From: Microbacterium azadirachtae
GTDB taxonomy: Bacteria > Actinomycetota > Actinomycetes > Actinomycetales > Microbacteriaceae
Length of the DNA: 64,000 nucleotides
Assembly: GCF_000956505.1 (NCBI RefSeq)
Contig: NZ_JYIX01000031.1
Span: forward strand, 102,585-166,584
Direction of reading: 5' to 3'
Shown: positions 1-8,322 of the stretch, one piece after another
How the letters are laid out: the number at the start of each line of letters is the position of its first letter
How positions within the stretch are numbered: position 1 is the stretch's first letter
Notes under the pieces: generated by a model
The model's database searches: none
The model's input: only the letters and a program-made list of their open reading frames with translations
Told to the model about the DNA's origin: nothing
Program-made: the position numbers and the translations under genes

Positions 1-1
1 G

Positions 2-589
2 ATGGCGCGGCAGGCCGATGATCCCTCGTTCGTCCGGTCGGAGGCGGCGCGGATCGCGGAGCGCTGCGGATCCCTCCTCGACGAGCTGCGCAGCCTGGTC
101 GAAGGGCTCATGCCGAGTCGACTGAAGGACCACGGCCTGGAGGCCGCCGTCGCCGCGCTCGCCGATCAGATCCGGATCCCGGTGCGGATCGAGGTCGCAG
201 CTCCCCTCGGCCGGATGGACGCGGAGGTCGAGTCGACAGGCTACTTCGTGATCGCGGAGGCCCTGACGAACGCCGTGAAGCACGCCGGCGCCCGGGAGAT
301 CGTCGTTGTCCTGACCGTCTCGGACGGCCGCCTGCGGATCGCCGTGAGCGACGACGGGAAGGGCTCCGCCGGGGCGGTCCCGGGATTCGGCATGCGCAGC
401 CTCGGAGACCGGGTCGAGACGCTGGGCGGGACGATGACGCTCGAGCCGGCGAGGGACGGCGGGACGACATTGCGCGCGCAGCTGCCTCTCGGAGAGCGCG
501 CGGCCCTCACCGGTCCAGGAAGCGCATCACCGCCAGGACCCGGCGATGGTCGTCGGGATCCGGAGGCAGGTCGAGAGACACGAAGATGA
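2..589 (+). CDS. Two-component sensor histidine kinase, C-terminal part (truncated by window edge)
   Basis: This is the 3' part of a NarL-type (HisKA_3) sensor kinase; the sensor, membrane part and phospho-accepting His lie left of the window. Visible are the linker before the ATPase domain and an HATPase_c domain: an N-box with EALTNAVKHA (residues about 82-91), a G1-like box DDGKG and a G2-like GFGMRSLGDRVETLGG. The last ~25 residues are low-complexity Gly/Pro/Arg and are encoded by the strand opposite the regulator gene, so the kinase and the convergent regulator overlap by 83 bp. It probably phosphorylates the regulator at 507-1160, judged by adjacency only. The true start is not visible. 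Confidence 0.85.
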   Translation: MARQADDPSFVRSEAARIAERCGSLLDELRSLVEGLMPSRLKDHGLEAAVAALADQIRIPVRIEVAAPLGRMDAEVESTGYFVIAEALTNAVKHAGAREIVVVLTVSDGRLRIAVSDDGKGSAGAVPGFGMRSLGDRVETLGGTMTLEPARDGGTTLRAQLPLGERAALTGPGSASPPGPGDGRRDPEAGRETRR

Positions 590-1160
590 GCGCGATGCTC
601 CGTGCGATCGCCTTCTCCGTCACGAAGAGCTCGCGGGCGATCCGCGCGTTGCTGTACCCCTGCGCCATCAGCTGCAGCACCTCCAGCCGCCGCGGCGTGA
701 GCTGGGCGATGCCGCCGTCCTTGTGATCGCGGACTTCGCGGCGCACCATCGAGGTGATGACGTCCGAGTCGATGCTCGAGCCGCCGGCCGCGACCCGCTG
801 CACGGAATCGAGGAAATCCTCGAGATTGAGGATGCGGCGCTTCAGCAGATAGCCGATGCCGTTCGCTCCGTCCGCCAGCAGCTCCATCGCACCGGTGGCA
901 TCCACGTACTGGGAGAGCACGACCACGGCCGTCCCTGGGAAATCCTGACGGATCCGCTTCGCCGCCCGCAGGCCGTCGTCGGTGAAGTCCGGGGGCATCC
1001 GGATGTCGGTGAGCACGAGATCCGGGCGATACGCGCCGACTTTGCCGATGAGGTCCTCGGCGTCTCCGGCCGTCGCGACGATCTCGTGGCCCTCGTCCGA
1101 GAGGATGCGGGAGATGCCCTCCCGCAGCAGGAACTCGTCCTCGGCGATGACGACGCGCAT
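507..1160 (-). CDS. NarL/LuxR-family response regulator
   Basis: 217-residue transcription factor with an N-terminal receiver domain (acidic pair EDE near residue 8, phospho-acceptor Asp in TDIRMP near residue 54, KRR in place of the usual KD/KA switch Lys region near 106) and a C-terminal LuxR-type helix-turn-helix (LTPRRLEVLQLMAQGYSN then ARIARELFVTEKA, residues about 150-185). The start at 1160 is chosen because an AGGAG box lies just upstream and the protein begins directly with the receiver fold. It converges on and overlaps the upstream kinase gene; a pair would normally be co-directional. Likely DNA-binding regulator activated by that kinase. Confidence 0.88.
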   Translation of the reverse strand: MRVVIAEDEFLLREGISRILSDEGHEIVATAGDAEDLIGKVGAYRPDLVLTDIRMPPDFTDDGLRAAKRIRQDFPGTAVVVLSQYVDATGAMELLADGANGIGYLLKRRILNLEDFLDSVQRVAAGGSSIDSDVITSMVRREVRDHKDGGIAQLTPRRLEVLQLMAQGYSNARIARELFVTEKAIARSIALIFVSLDLPPDPDDHRRVLAVMRFLDR

Positions 1161-1218
1161 ACGTGCTCCTGCCTGACGGTGTGCGAACTCCCGGCGGTGA
1201 CCCGACAGTACCGCGCGA

Positions 1219-1257
1219 GAACCGCCGCCCACACCCTTCCGGGGTGGACGGCGGTTC
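1219..1257 (-). terminator. Probable hairpin terminator after the secreted-protein gene
   Basis: Inverted repeat with arms GAACCGCCG... and ...CGGCGGTTC around a short TTCCGG loop, 30 bp downstream of the stop of the minus-strand gene at 1288-2328. One mismatch interrupts the stem and no T tract follows. Confidence 0.45.
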
Positions 1258-1287
1258 GGATGCCGCAGGCGTCGATGGTCCGACGGA

Positions 1288-2328
1288 TCAGTTGACCGGC
1301 TTGATGTCGACGATCTTCGGCAGGTTGGCCTTCTCCTGCTCGGTCAGCGCGCGCTCGGCGCTGTCGTAGAGCACGTCGGCGTCCGCCCGCGGGATGTCGA
1401 AGTGCACGCCGGATAGCTTCCAGGTGGTCTTGCCGAGCTTCACCGTGAAGTCGCCGGTCACCCGCTCGGTCAGCACCCGGGACCACATGTTGAAGTTCTT
1501 GTAGGCGCCCACCTGGTACGGCTGGACCTTGGTCTCCTCCTTGGTGTTGGACCACGTGCCGCCGTACTTGTGGGTCAGGCCGGCCTCCAGGATCCCGTTG
1601 ATGGTCAGTTTGGCCGACCCTGTGGTCTCCACCGATGAGGTCGTGCCGGCCGAGACCTTGGTGGTGACGCTTCCTTCACGCGCCTTCTCCGTGTTGTTCG
1701 CACCCCCGGCGACCAGCCGGATCTGGGCCTTGCCCTCTTCCTTCGCGACGGGCGTGAACGTGCACGACGCCAGGCCCGAGATGCAGGTCTGGTTGAGTAG
1801 CTCGGCCTGTCGCTGGGCATCCGAGGCCGGCACCGTGATCTCGGAGAAGTCCTTCTCCGAGATCGTCAACCGTCCGGAGAGACCCTGATTGTGGATGGTG
1901 AAGGCGTCACCGGCGTCGGTGCGGATGCTCGTGCCGCTGACCGCGTCGACGACGAGCGAGACCTGGAAGGCGGAGATCCGTTCGGACCCGTTGCCCAGCG
2001 CCTCGCGATAGTTGAACGTGAGGGTCGTCTCGCCGCGCTTGAGGAGGTAGTAGACCTTCTCGTAGTGGTAGGACTGCCCCGGCGCGATCTTCGTGCCGGT
2101 CGGTGCATAGCCGTCCCGGTCACCCGCACCGTCGATCCCCTGCAGCTCCAGGGTGTGCTTGGTCGTGTTGACGATGTCGAACCCGCGGGTGACGTCGGCG
2201 GCGGCGGTCGCGGCCCGCGGTGTCGCGGCGGTCGCCGGTGCCGCGGTGATGGCGCCGACCGCGATCGAGCCGAGCACGGTGGCGCCGATCAGCCCGGCTC
2301 CGACGAGGCGATGAGTCGTGGTGTTCAT
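1288..2328 (-). CDS. Secreted protein, possible aerolysin/ETX-MTX2-like beta-pore-forming fold
   Basis: 346-residue exported protein with a Sec signal peptide (MNTTTHRLVGAG, hydrophobic core, cleavage near APATAA, residues about 33-37). The start is preceded by AGGAGG. The mature part is polar and beta-rich with two Cys (NQTC...LASC). A central Ser/Thr-rich alternating stretch (VTTKVSAGTTSSVETTGSAK) is followed by a Gly-rich amphipathic run, a W-S-N-T-K-E-E-T-K segment and then a sheet ending GDFTVKLGKTTWKLSG. That order resembles the insertion-loop and agglutinin-like beta-sandwich of aerolysin/ETX-MTX2 toxins, but I see no decisive signature, so function is unproven. It lies beside a two-component pair that could control it. 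Confidence 0.7.
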   Translation of the reverse strand: MNTTTHRLVGAGLIGATVLGSIAVGAITAAPATAATPRAATAAADVTRGFDIVNTTKHTLELQGIDGAGDRDGYAPTGTKIAPGQSYHYEKVYYLLKRGETTLTFNYREALGNGSERISAFQVSLVVDAVSGTSIRTDAGDAFTIHNQGLSGRLTISEKDFSEITVPASDAQRQAELLNQTCISGLASCTFTPVAKEEGKAQIRLVAGGANNTEKAREGSVTTKVSAGTTSSVETTGSAKLTINGILEAGLTHKYGGTWSNTKEETKVQPYQVGAYKNFNMWSRVLTERVTGDFTVKLGKTTWKLSGVHFDIPRADADVLYDSAERALTEQEKANLPKIVDIKPVN

Positions 2329-2442
2329 GGTGTTCGTTCTCCTCCTGCCCGTGAGGGGCAACTGTGAAATCCCGACCTGGGAAGTTCTTCTCCCTGAAGG
2401 CTAGAAATCAACGGTGCGCGGGCCGATGGCGGTGCCACCACA

Positions 2443-2468
2443 GCGATGTGGTGCCTGCACCACATCGC
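2443..2468. promoter_or_regulatory. Perfect 12-bp-arm palindrome (candidate operator)
   Basis: GCGATGTGGTGC, two bases CT, then GCACCACATCGC: a perfect inverted repeat about 115 bp upstream of the secreted-protein start and 200 bp upstream of the HNH gene. With a 2-nt spacer it is more like a dimeric-repressor operator than a terminator. Which gene it serves cannot be told. Confidence 0.5.
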
Positions 2469-2504
2469 CCGGGGCAGCACCTGGTCGCTCCCGGTCCTGC
2501 GGGG

Positions 2505-2559
2505 CCTGTCGGGCTGGATCCGACAGGTCGGCCGGGTTGGTCCCGACAGGTCGGCCGGG
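2505..2559. repeat. Short direct and inverted repeats in the 2329-2664 intergenic region
   Basis: CGACAGGTCGGCCGGG occurs twice (2521-2536 and 2544-2559), and CCTGTCGG at 2505-2512 forms an 8-bp inverted repeat with CCGACAGG at 2520-2527. Together with the palindrome at 2443 these are the only organised signals in this 336-bp gap between divergent genes; no extra gene is evident. Confidence 0.5.
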
Positions 2560-2664
2560 ATGGATCCTCCTCCCCGAACGCCCGATCCGAAGAGTTGTGC
2601 ACAGTTCTGGAAATCCCTTGTGATCGGGAGTTCTAATGTCGGTGGCACGGTGTTGGATCGAGGT

Positions 2665-4176
2665 ATGACGTCGACCACGGCGCACGTACTGGAGCAGCTC
2701 GACCAGCTGCTCCAAGCGGCGTGCGCGTCGGAGGAGATCGAGGCGCAGCTCGAGACGCTGTCGGCGGCCGACCTGACCGACGTGCTGCAGGCGGCGGGGC
2801 GCGTGCAGCGCCGGCTCGACGCGATCATCACGACCGCCACGGGTGCCGTGGATGAGCGTGATGGCCGCCCGGCGGATGATCGTGTCTCGCCCCGTGCAGG
2901 CTGCAGGGATGCGACCGAGCTGCTGCGGCGCGCCCTGCGGGTCGACGTAGGCACGGCGCGACGTTTCGTGCACGCGGCTCGGCTCATCCATCGAGACCGG
3001 GCACTGTCTTCGGGAGAGCTGCTTCCGTCTGAGTTCGAAGAGCTCGGCGCGACGTTGCGGGACGGGGTCATGTCGGTGTCGGGGCTCCTTGCGGCGACGG
3101 CGCCGCTGGCGAAGAGCGGCGACCGGATCGGGGGCGAGGAACGGGCGGCGATCGATCGGCTGCTGGCCGACATGGCCCGTGGGCGGGATCTTCCCGACGC
3201 GCAGGGGCGGCCGGGTCCGGCGCCGACGACCGACGAATTGGCAGACTTCGCGGCGGCGCTCGCTCTCGCAGTGGATCCCGACGGCAAGGAGCCCGATGAC
3301 GCAACGGGGAACCGGCGTCGAGGGTTCACGCTGGGGCGGCTGAGAGACGGCGTGGTGCCGGTGTCGGGTGGGCTGCTGCCCGAGGTCGCGGGCGCGGTGC
3401 AGCGTCTGATCGACGCGCTGAACAACCCGGCCGCATCCGATGCGCCGCCGCCGCCGGCGGCGGGACGGGTGGCGTTCGCGCCCGAAGACGGGGCGGATCA
3501 GGGGTGGAGCGATCTGCCGGACGCGCATGCGCAGCCGGATCCTCCTGACGACCGGACGCCGGCGCAGAAGCGGCACGATGCGTTCGCGATGATCGTGAAC
3601 GTCGCCGCCGCCTCGGGTGGGTTTCCCGAGCTGGGCGGCGCTGCGCCGACCCTCGTCGTCTCGGTGACCGCCGAGGACTACGCGCGCGGCGCGGGGAGGT
3701 CGCACATCGAGGGTACGGAATGGGACACGTTGATCGGGGTGGCCCGCCACACGGCCTGCGCGGGCGGGGTCCAGCGGGTGCTGTTCGATGATCGGGGGCA
3801 GATCGCGTCCATCGGCACCAGTGCCCGGCTGTTCAACGCTGTGCAGCGTCGAGCGATCGTGCTCCGCGATCGGGAATGCGTGATCCCGGGCTGCCGGATC
3901 CCGGCGACGTGGTGCGAGATCCACCACGTCCGCGAATGGGCGCAGGGCGGGACGACGCATACGAGCAACGGCGTCGCGCTCTGCTGGCATCACCATCGCA
4001 CGCTGGAGTCGTCGGGGTGGCGGATTCGGATGGGTGGCGGGGTCCCTGAGATCCGCGGACCGCACTGGTGGGACCCCTACGGCGGTTGGCATCGACCGCG
4101 ATCCCGCGGTGGGACCCCGTACGACCGTCGCCGGATCATCGCGGGCGTCTTCGCGCCGCTCGGAAGGGGCGGATGA
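2665..4176 (+). CDS. DUF222 / HNH endonuclease domain protein (13E12 repeat family)
   Basis: 503-residue protein of the actinobacterial 13E12 family: a long helical DUF222 region (residues about 1-330) and a C-terminal HNH nuclease module with CVIPGC, CEIHHV and NGVALCWHHHR (about residues 408-455), where the paired Cys and His residues would bind zinc and the catalytic metal. These genes are multicopy in many actinobacteria; their biological role is not established. Start at 2665 uses GATCGAGG as a weak ribosome site; longer in-frame starts would run into the palindromic region upstream. The central segment is Pro/Ala-rich and probably disordered. Confidence 0.88.
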   Translation: MTSTTAHVLEQLDQLLQAACASEEIEAQLETLSAADLTDVLQAAGRVQRRLDAIITTATGAVDERDGRPADDRVSPRAGCRDATELLRRALRVDVGTARRFVHAARLIHRDRALSSGELLPSEFEELGATLRDGVMSVSGLLAATAPLAKSGDRIGGEERAAIDRLLADMARGRDLPDAQGRPGPAPTTDELADFAAALALAVDPDGKEPDDATGNRRRGFTLGRLRDGVVPVSGGLLPEVAGAVQRLIDALNNPAASDAPPPPAAGRVAFAPEDGADQGWSDLPDAHAQPDPPDDRTPAQKRHDAFAMIVNVAAASGGFPELGGAAPTLVVSVTAEDYARGAGRSHIEGTEWDTLIGVARHTACAGGVQRVLFDDRGQIASIGTSARLFNAVQRRAIVLRDRECVIPGCRIPATWCEIHHVREWAQGGTTHTSNGVALCWHHHRTLESSGWRIRMGGGVPEIRGPHWWDPYGGWHRPRSRGGTPYDRRRIIAGVFAPLGRGG

Positions 4177-4189
4177 GATCTCCACCCGT

Positions 4190-4217
4190 CCACCCGGGGA
4201 TCTCCACCCCCGGGTGG
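4190..4217 (+). terminator. GC-rich hairpin after the HNH gene
   Basis: Perfect 10-bp inverted repeat CCACCCGGGG / CCCCGGGTGG with an 8-nt loop, 14 bp after the HNH stop and 36 bp before the next start. No T tract, so it could also act as an attenuator or operator. Confidence 0.4.
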
Positions 4218-4253
4218 TGCCGGTGGATCCCGGATCCGAGGAGCATCGAGGAC

Positions 4254-4826
4254 ATGAACCTCTCGATCGTCTCCAACGTCCTGCTGATCCTCCTGGCCGT
4301 CGGCGTGATCGCCGTCCGGCAGATGACCTGGCGGCCCGTGCTCGGCGGCCGCGACTGGATGCTGCCCGCGATCATCGCGGTGATCGGAGTGGTGCTGCCG
4401 CTGCAGACGCTGAGCGGACAGGTGATCGGGGTGATGGACGTGGTCGCCCTCGTGGTCGAGCTCGTCGTGGCCTTCGCGCTCGGCACGGCGATGGGCGCGA
4501 TGGCGCACATCCGCCGCATCGCCCGTCCCGCCGGCTACCAGCCCGCCGCGGGGCTCTCCGACCGGGCCGCGGCGCAGGCGACCGCCGAGTTCGAGACCCG
4601 CACCGGACCGTGGGGGCTTGCGCTCTGGGTCGTGCTCATCGGCGTCCGGGTCGGCCTCATGTTCGGCTTCGAGCAGCTCGGCTCGCACATCGGTGTCGCA
4701 ACCGGACTCATCCTCATCGTGCTCGCCGCGAACCGTGCGGCACGGGTGCTGGTGCTGCACCGCCGGGTGGACGCGCTGCGCCGCACGAGCGCGGAGAGCG
4801 GATCCGCGCGCATCATTGTTCCGTGA
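4254..4826 (+). CDS. Integral membrane protein, first gene of a kinase/regulator operon
   Basis: 190-residue protein with about five hydrophobic segments (an N-terminal one at about 1-20, others near 35-55, 62-85, 122-140 and 145-163) and a basic C-terminal tail. No recognised catalytic motif. A GAGGAG box sits upstream of the ATG. Its stop codon overlaps the GTG start of the histidine kinase by 4 bases (GTGA), so the two are translationally coupled. This makes it a candidate accessory or sensory partner of the kinase, which itself shows no obvious extracellular sensor domain. Homologues of this type occur beside NarL-type systems in actinobacteria; function is inferred from context only. Confidence 0.75.
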   Translation: MNLSIVSNVLLILLAVGVIAVRQMTWRPVLGGRDWMLPAIIAVIGVVLPLQTLSGQVIGVMDVVALVVELVVAFALGTAMGAMAHIRRIARPAGYQPAAGLSDRAAAQATAEFETRTGPWGLALWVVLIGVRVGLMFGFEQLGSHIGVATGLILIVLAANRAARVLVLHRRVDALRRTSAESGSARIIVP

Positions 4827-6112
4827 GTCGAATCCCGCTGCGCATCCAGCCGATGACGGGCTGGCGCGCCGCCGTCAATACCGCGGGCCTGCTCGCGGTC
4901 GGCTGGGTGCTGTGGCGCGTCGCGCCGGAGACCGCGCCGTGGGTGGTCTGGCTGTTCGGCGCCGGGCTCGCCGCGTGGGCCGTGCGCATGGTGCTCGCGG
5001 TGCGGATCGCCGCAGACGGCGGAGACCCGGCGCCGCAGCCCGGCCAGGAAGCCGCGCCGGCCGGTCGGGTCGCCGCGAGAAGTCACGCTGCACAGGCCTG
5101 GGCGGCCGCCATCCTGCTGGCCGTGATGGGGCTCGCCGGTTCGCTCACGGCGGTCCCGACCCAGGGTCTCGGAACGGCCCTTCTCGTCGTGGCGGTGATC
5201 ACGCTCACGGGCGACCCCGCGGTGCCGCCGGGTCTCGGGATCGCGGCGGCGATCCTGGGCGCTCTGGGCGTCGCGGCCGGGGCGCTGCTCACCGCGGCGG
5301 GATTCGCCGGTTCACTCACCCCGTCGGCGCTCGGCCTGATCACCATCCTCGCGGCCCTCGCGCTCGCCGTGGTCGTGGGTCTGGGACGGCGCGCCCAGCG
5401 TGTGCTGCTGGCGGAGCGGGAGCGCGCGAGCGCCGAGGCGCTGAGGGCGCAGGCCGCGGCCCACCGCATCGCGATCGCACGCGACCTGCACGACGTGCTC
5501 GCGCACAGCCTGGGCGGTCTCGTGGTGCAGCTGGATGCGGTCGAGGCCCTGCTCGACGCGGGCGAGACAGAGAAGGCTGCCGCGCGCGTGGCGGCGGCGC
5601 GCGGTCTTGCGGTCGAGGGGCTGGGCGAGGCCCGCGAGGCGGTGCGGGCGCTGCGCGAACCGGAGCCGGAGCGCGGATCAGGATCCGCGGATCCGGTCCC
5701 GCCGGCCGTGGTCGAATCGCGCATCCGGGCGCTGATCGCCGCGGAGCAGGGCGTCCGGCTCGATGTCGCCGGCTTCGCGCACCCGGTGTCCGCCGCGCTC
5801 GCCGAGGCGCTGGTCCGCGCGGTGCAGGAGGGGCTCAGCAATGCGCGCAAGCACGCGCCCGGCGCCGCGGTACGGGTCGGCCTCGTCTGGCATCCTGACC
5901 GTGCGGAGTGCACGATCGAGAATCCGGTCTCCGCGGCGCCGCCGCAGGACCGTGCTCTCGCCGCGACCGGGGGCGGCTACGGGCTGCGCGGCGTGCGCGA
6001 GCGCTTCGCGGTGCTCGGCGGAACCGTCCAGGCGGGCGTGGAGCCAGGCGCCTCGAAAGGCCAGGAGAGCGACGCCGACCGCTTCGTCCTGCGGGCGGAG
6101 GCACCGGCATGA
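4823..6112 (+). CDS. NarL-type sensor histidine kinase
   Basis: 429-residue kinase with six or so transmembrane helices in the first ~190 residues, then a coiled linker (RVLLAERERASAEALRAQAA), the dimerisation/phospho-accepting helix IARDLHDVLAHSLGGL (His near residue 223) and an HATPase_c domain (EGLSNARKHAPGA, GGGYGLRGVRERFAVLGG). This is the HisKA_3 architecture. The GTG start at 4823 overlaps the upstream stop; an ATG at 4853 is a possible alternative. Its TGA overlaps the ATG of the response regulator. The signal is unknown; membrane state or envelope stress sensing through the helices is typical of the family. Confidence 0.9.
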   Translation: MSRIPLRIQPMTGWRAAVNTAGLLAVGWVLWRVAPETAPWVVWLFGAGLAAWAVRMVLAVRIAADGGDPAPQPGQEAAPAGRVAARSHAAQAWAAAILLAVMGLAGSLTAVPTQGLGTALLVVAVITLTGDPAVPPGLGIAAAILGALGVAAGALLTAAGFAGSLTPSALGLITILAALALAVVVGLGRRAQRVLLAERERASAEALRAQAAAHRIAIARDLHDVLAHSLGGLVVQLDAVEALLDAGETEKAAARVAAARGLAVEGLGEAREAVRALREPEPERGSGSADPVPPAVVESRIRALIAAEQGVRLDVAGFAHPVSAALAEALVRAVQEGLSNARKHAPGAAVRVGLVWHPDRAECTIENPVSAAPPQDRALAATGGGYGLRGVRERFAVLGGTVQAGVEPGASKGQESDADRFVLRAEAPA

Positions 6113-6846
6113 CCGCGCGGATCCGCATCGTGCTCGCCGATGACCAGGCGATCATCCGCGAAGGACTGGAGACCGTGCTGAACCTCGTCGAGGATTTCGA
6201 GGTCGTCGGCACCGCCGCCGACGGGGCAGAGGCCGTCGCGCTCATCGCCGCGGAGCACCCCGACGTCGCCCTCATGGATCTGCGGATGCCGGTGCTCGAC
6301 GGCGCGGCCGCCACGCGGCGGGTCACCGAGGAGACGCCGGAGACGGCGGTGCTGGTGCTCACGACCTTCGCCGACGACGCCGACATCGTCGCCGCGCTGC
6401 GCGCGGGCGCGCGGGGGTACCTCACCAAGGACGCGGGACGCGCGGAGCTCGCCGCCGCGATCCGCGCCGTCGCCGCCGGGCAGTCCACGTTCTCCGCGCC
6501 GGTGCGCGACGTGCTGCTGGGACGGATCGGAGCCCCGGACCCGGCGCGGGACGCGGCCGAGTCCGAAGCGCCCGTCACGCCCGGCACGGAGTCCGGAGTG
6601 GCCGCCGACGCGGCCGCGGATGCGGATCCCGCCTCGGCGAACGCTCTGGCTGCGCGTTTCCCTGCGCTCACCGCGAGGGAGCGCGAGGTCTACGCCCTCA
6701 TCCTGCAGGGGCGCTCGAACGGCGAGATCGCCCAGGCGCTCTACGTCGGGGTCGCCACCGTGAAGACGCACGTCAACGCGGTCTTCGCCAAGCTCGGTGT
6801 GCGCGACCGCGCGCAGGCGATCGCGAAGGGGCTGGGACGCGCCTGA
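6109..6846 (+). CDS. NarL/LuxR-family response regulator
   Basis: 245-residue partner of the preceding kinase, starting in an ATGA overlap. Receiver domain with acidic pair DDQ (residues 11-13), phospho-acceptor Asp in MDLRMP (about 57) and conserved Lys in YLTKDAGR (about 107), followed by a long Ala/Asp/Glu-rich linker (about residues 145-180) and a C-terminal LuxR HTH (LTAREREVYALILQGRSNGEIAQ ... VKTHVNAVFAKLG, about 186-235). The ~35-residue linker is longer than usual for the family. Expected to bind DNA as a dimer on phosphorylation. Confidence 0.92.
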   Translation: MTARIRIVLADDQAIIREGLETVLNLVEDFEVVGTAADGAEAVALIAAEHPDVALMDLRMPVLDGAAATRRVTEETPETAVLVLTTFADDADIVAALRAGARGYLTKDAGRAELAAAIRAVAAGQSTFSAPVRDVLLGRIGAPDPARDAAESEAPVTPGTESGVAADAAADADPASANALAARFPALTAREREVYALILQGRSNGEIAQALYVGVATVKTHVNAVFAKLGVRDRAQAIAKGLGRA

Positions 6847-6966
6847 GCCGTCGTGTGCCCGCGGATCCGTACATCACGATCTCCACCCGAAATCAGGGAT
6901 CATCCTTCGGGATGACGGCGGCCTGAGAAGGGCCGCTTACAATCGTGAGGAATGTCAGGGGGGCGA

Positions 6967-8247
6967 ATGAGTGGGATCACACGGCGTCGAGTGGGGGCGC
7001 TGGTCGCCGGTGTCGTTGCGGCGACGCTGGCGCTGAGCGGCTGCTCCGGCAGCGCGCAGGCCCCTTCGTACACCCCGAAGCCGCAGGTGCAGGGCGAGCT
7101 GCCGTCCGAGATGAAGGACGAGATCAAGGCCGCGGTCACGCGGGCCATGGCGCAGAGCGGTTCGAGCGGCGCGATCGTGGGCGTATGGGCGCCGTGGGGC
7201 GGCTCCTACGTCACCGGCCTCGGCACGGTGTCCGTCGAGGACAAGACGCCGGTGAGCACCGACATGTCGTTCCGCATCGGCGACGTCACCCGGCTGATGA
7301 CGTGCGACGTGCTGTACGCGATGGCCGACGCGGACAAGATCAAGCTCGACGCGTCGATCACCGAATACGTCTCCGGAGTGCCGGATCTGCAGGACGTCAC
7401 CCTCCTCGACCTGTGCAACGGCACCGGCGGGATCGGGTCGTCCCAGGCGACGGCGATGCCGATGCTGCTGAACAACCCCGCGCGCGAGTGGGATCCGAAG
7501 GAGCTCGCGTCGTACGGCCTCGCGCAGAACCGCACCCCTCCGCACACCGGCTACCGCGATTCCGACGCGGGCTACCTGCTGCTCGGTCAGGCGCTCGAGC
7601 GCGCCTCGGGCCAGACCGCCGCACAGCTCATCCGGCAGTACGTGACCGGCCCGCTCGGGCTGAACTCGACGTCGCTGCCCGGATCCGGCGCCGCGGCGCC
7701 CACTCCGTCGCCCGCTCTGGACGGGTCCTACCTGGCCCAGGTCGACGGCGCCTACCAGTGCGCGAAGCCCTCCGACATCACGGTGAGCTCGTCGAGCAAC
7801 GGCTACACCGACTCCGGGGTGGTCTCCACGATCGAGGATCTCGGCCGGTACGTGCAGGCCGAGGCCGCGCAGGCGCTGCGCCTGAAGAAGACGCCGAAGC
7901 GCTTCGGTGCACCGCTCCCGATCGCCGACGGCGCACCGAGCTGGTACCAGACCACGGGCGGGGCCAAGCTGGTCGGATCCATGATCGGCCAGCACGGCGG
8001 CACGCCCGGCTACCTGACGGCGGCCTACTCGGATCCTGCGACCGGATTCACCGTCGCCGTGGTGCTGAACGACTCCACGGCCGGCGAGGCGTTCATCGGC
8101 GACCTCGCGTTCGAACTCGCTGCGATCGCCTCCAAGGCGCCCGCCGGGAAGGGCGGGACCGCACCGGAGTTCGCGCTGCCGTTCACCGCGGGCGACTACG
8201 CTAAGGCGGTCGACGGCGCGGCCATCTGCCCGCTGCCGCAGGGCTGA
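6967..8247 (+). CDS. Lipoprotein of the serine-hydrolase / beta-lactamase class C fold, catalytically degenerate
   Basis: 426-residue lipoprotein (twin Arg plus hydrophobic stretch ending in lipobox LSGC) with the overall pattern of class C beta-lactamase-like hydrolases: FRIG...T at about residues 99-105, GYRDSDAGYLLLGQALE, and a C-terminal HGGTPGY box. The nucleophile motif S-x-x-K is replaced: the sequence reads FRIGDVTRLM, with Asp for Ser and Arg for Lys, and the second motif Y-x-N reads DSD. It is therefore likely a pseudo-enzyme, perhaps a binding or regulatory protein at the cell surface. Start at 6967 follows a G-rich box; an ATG at 6952 has a box too close to use well. Confidence 0.87.
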   Translation: MSGITRRRVGALVAGVVAATLALSGCSGSAQAPSYTPKPQVQGELPSEMKDEIKAAVTRAMAQSGSSGAIVGVWAPWGGSYVTGLGTVSVEDKTPVSTDMSFRIGDVTRLMTCDVLYAMADADKIKLDASITEYVSGVPDLQDVTLLDLCNGTGGIGSSQATAMPMLLNNPAREWDPKELASYGLAQNRTPPHTGYRDSDAGYLLLGQALERASGQTAAQLIRQYVTGPLGLNSTSLPGSGAAAPTPSPALDGSYLAQVDGAYQCAKPSDITVSSSSNGYTDSGVVSTIEDLGRYVQAEAAQALRLKKTPKRFGAPLPIADGAPSWYQTTGGAKLVGSMIGQHGGTPGYLTAAYSDPATGFTVAVVLNDSTAGEAFIGDLAFELAAIASKAPAGKGGTAPEFALPFTAGDYAKAVDGAAICPLPQG

Positions 8248-8322
8248 CCGGTCCGTTCGACGCCTCCCCGCGCTTCGGCAGGGCCCGCAGGCCGACGTAC
8301 GCGCACGACCCGAGGAGCAGCC

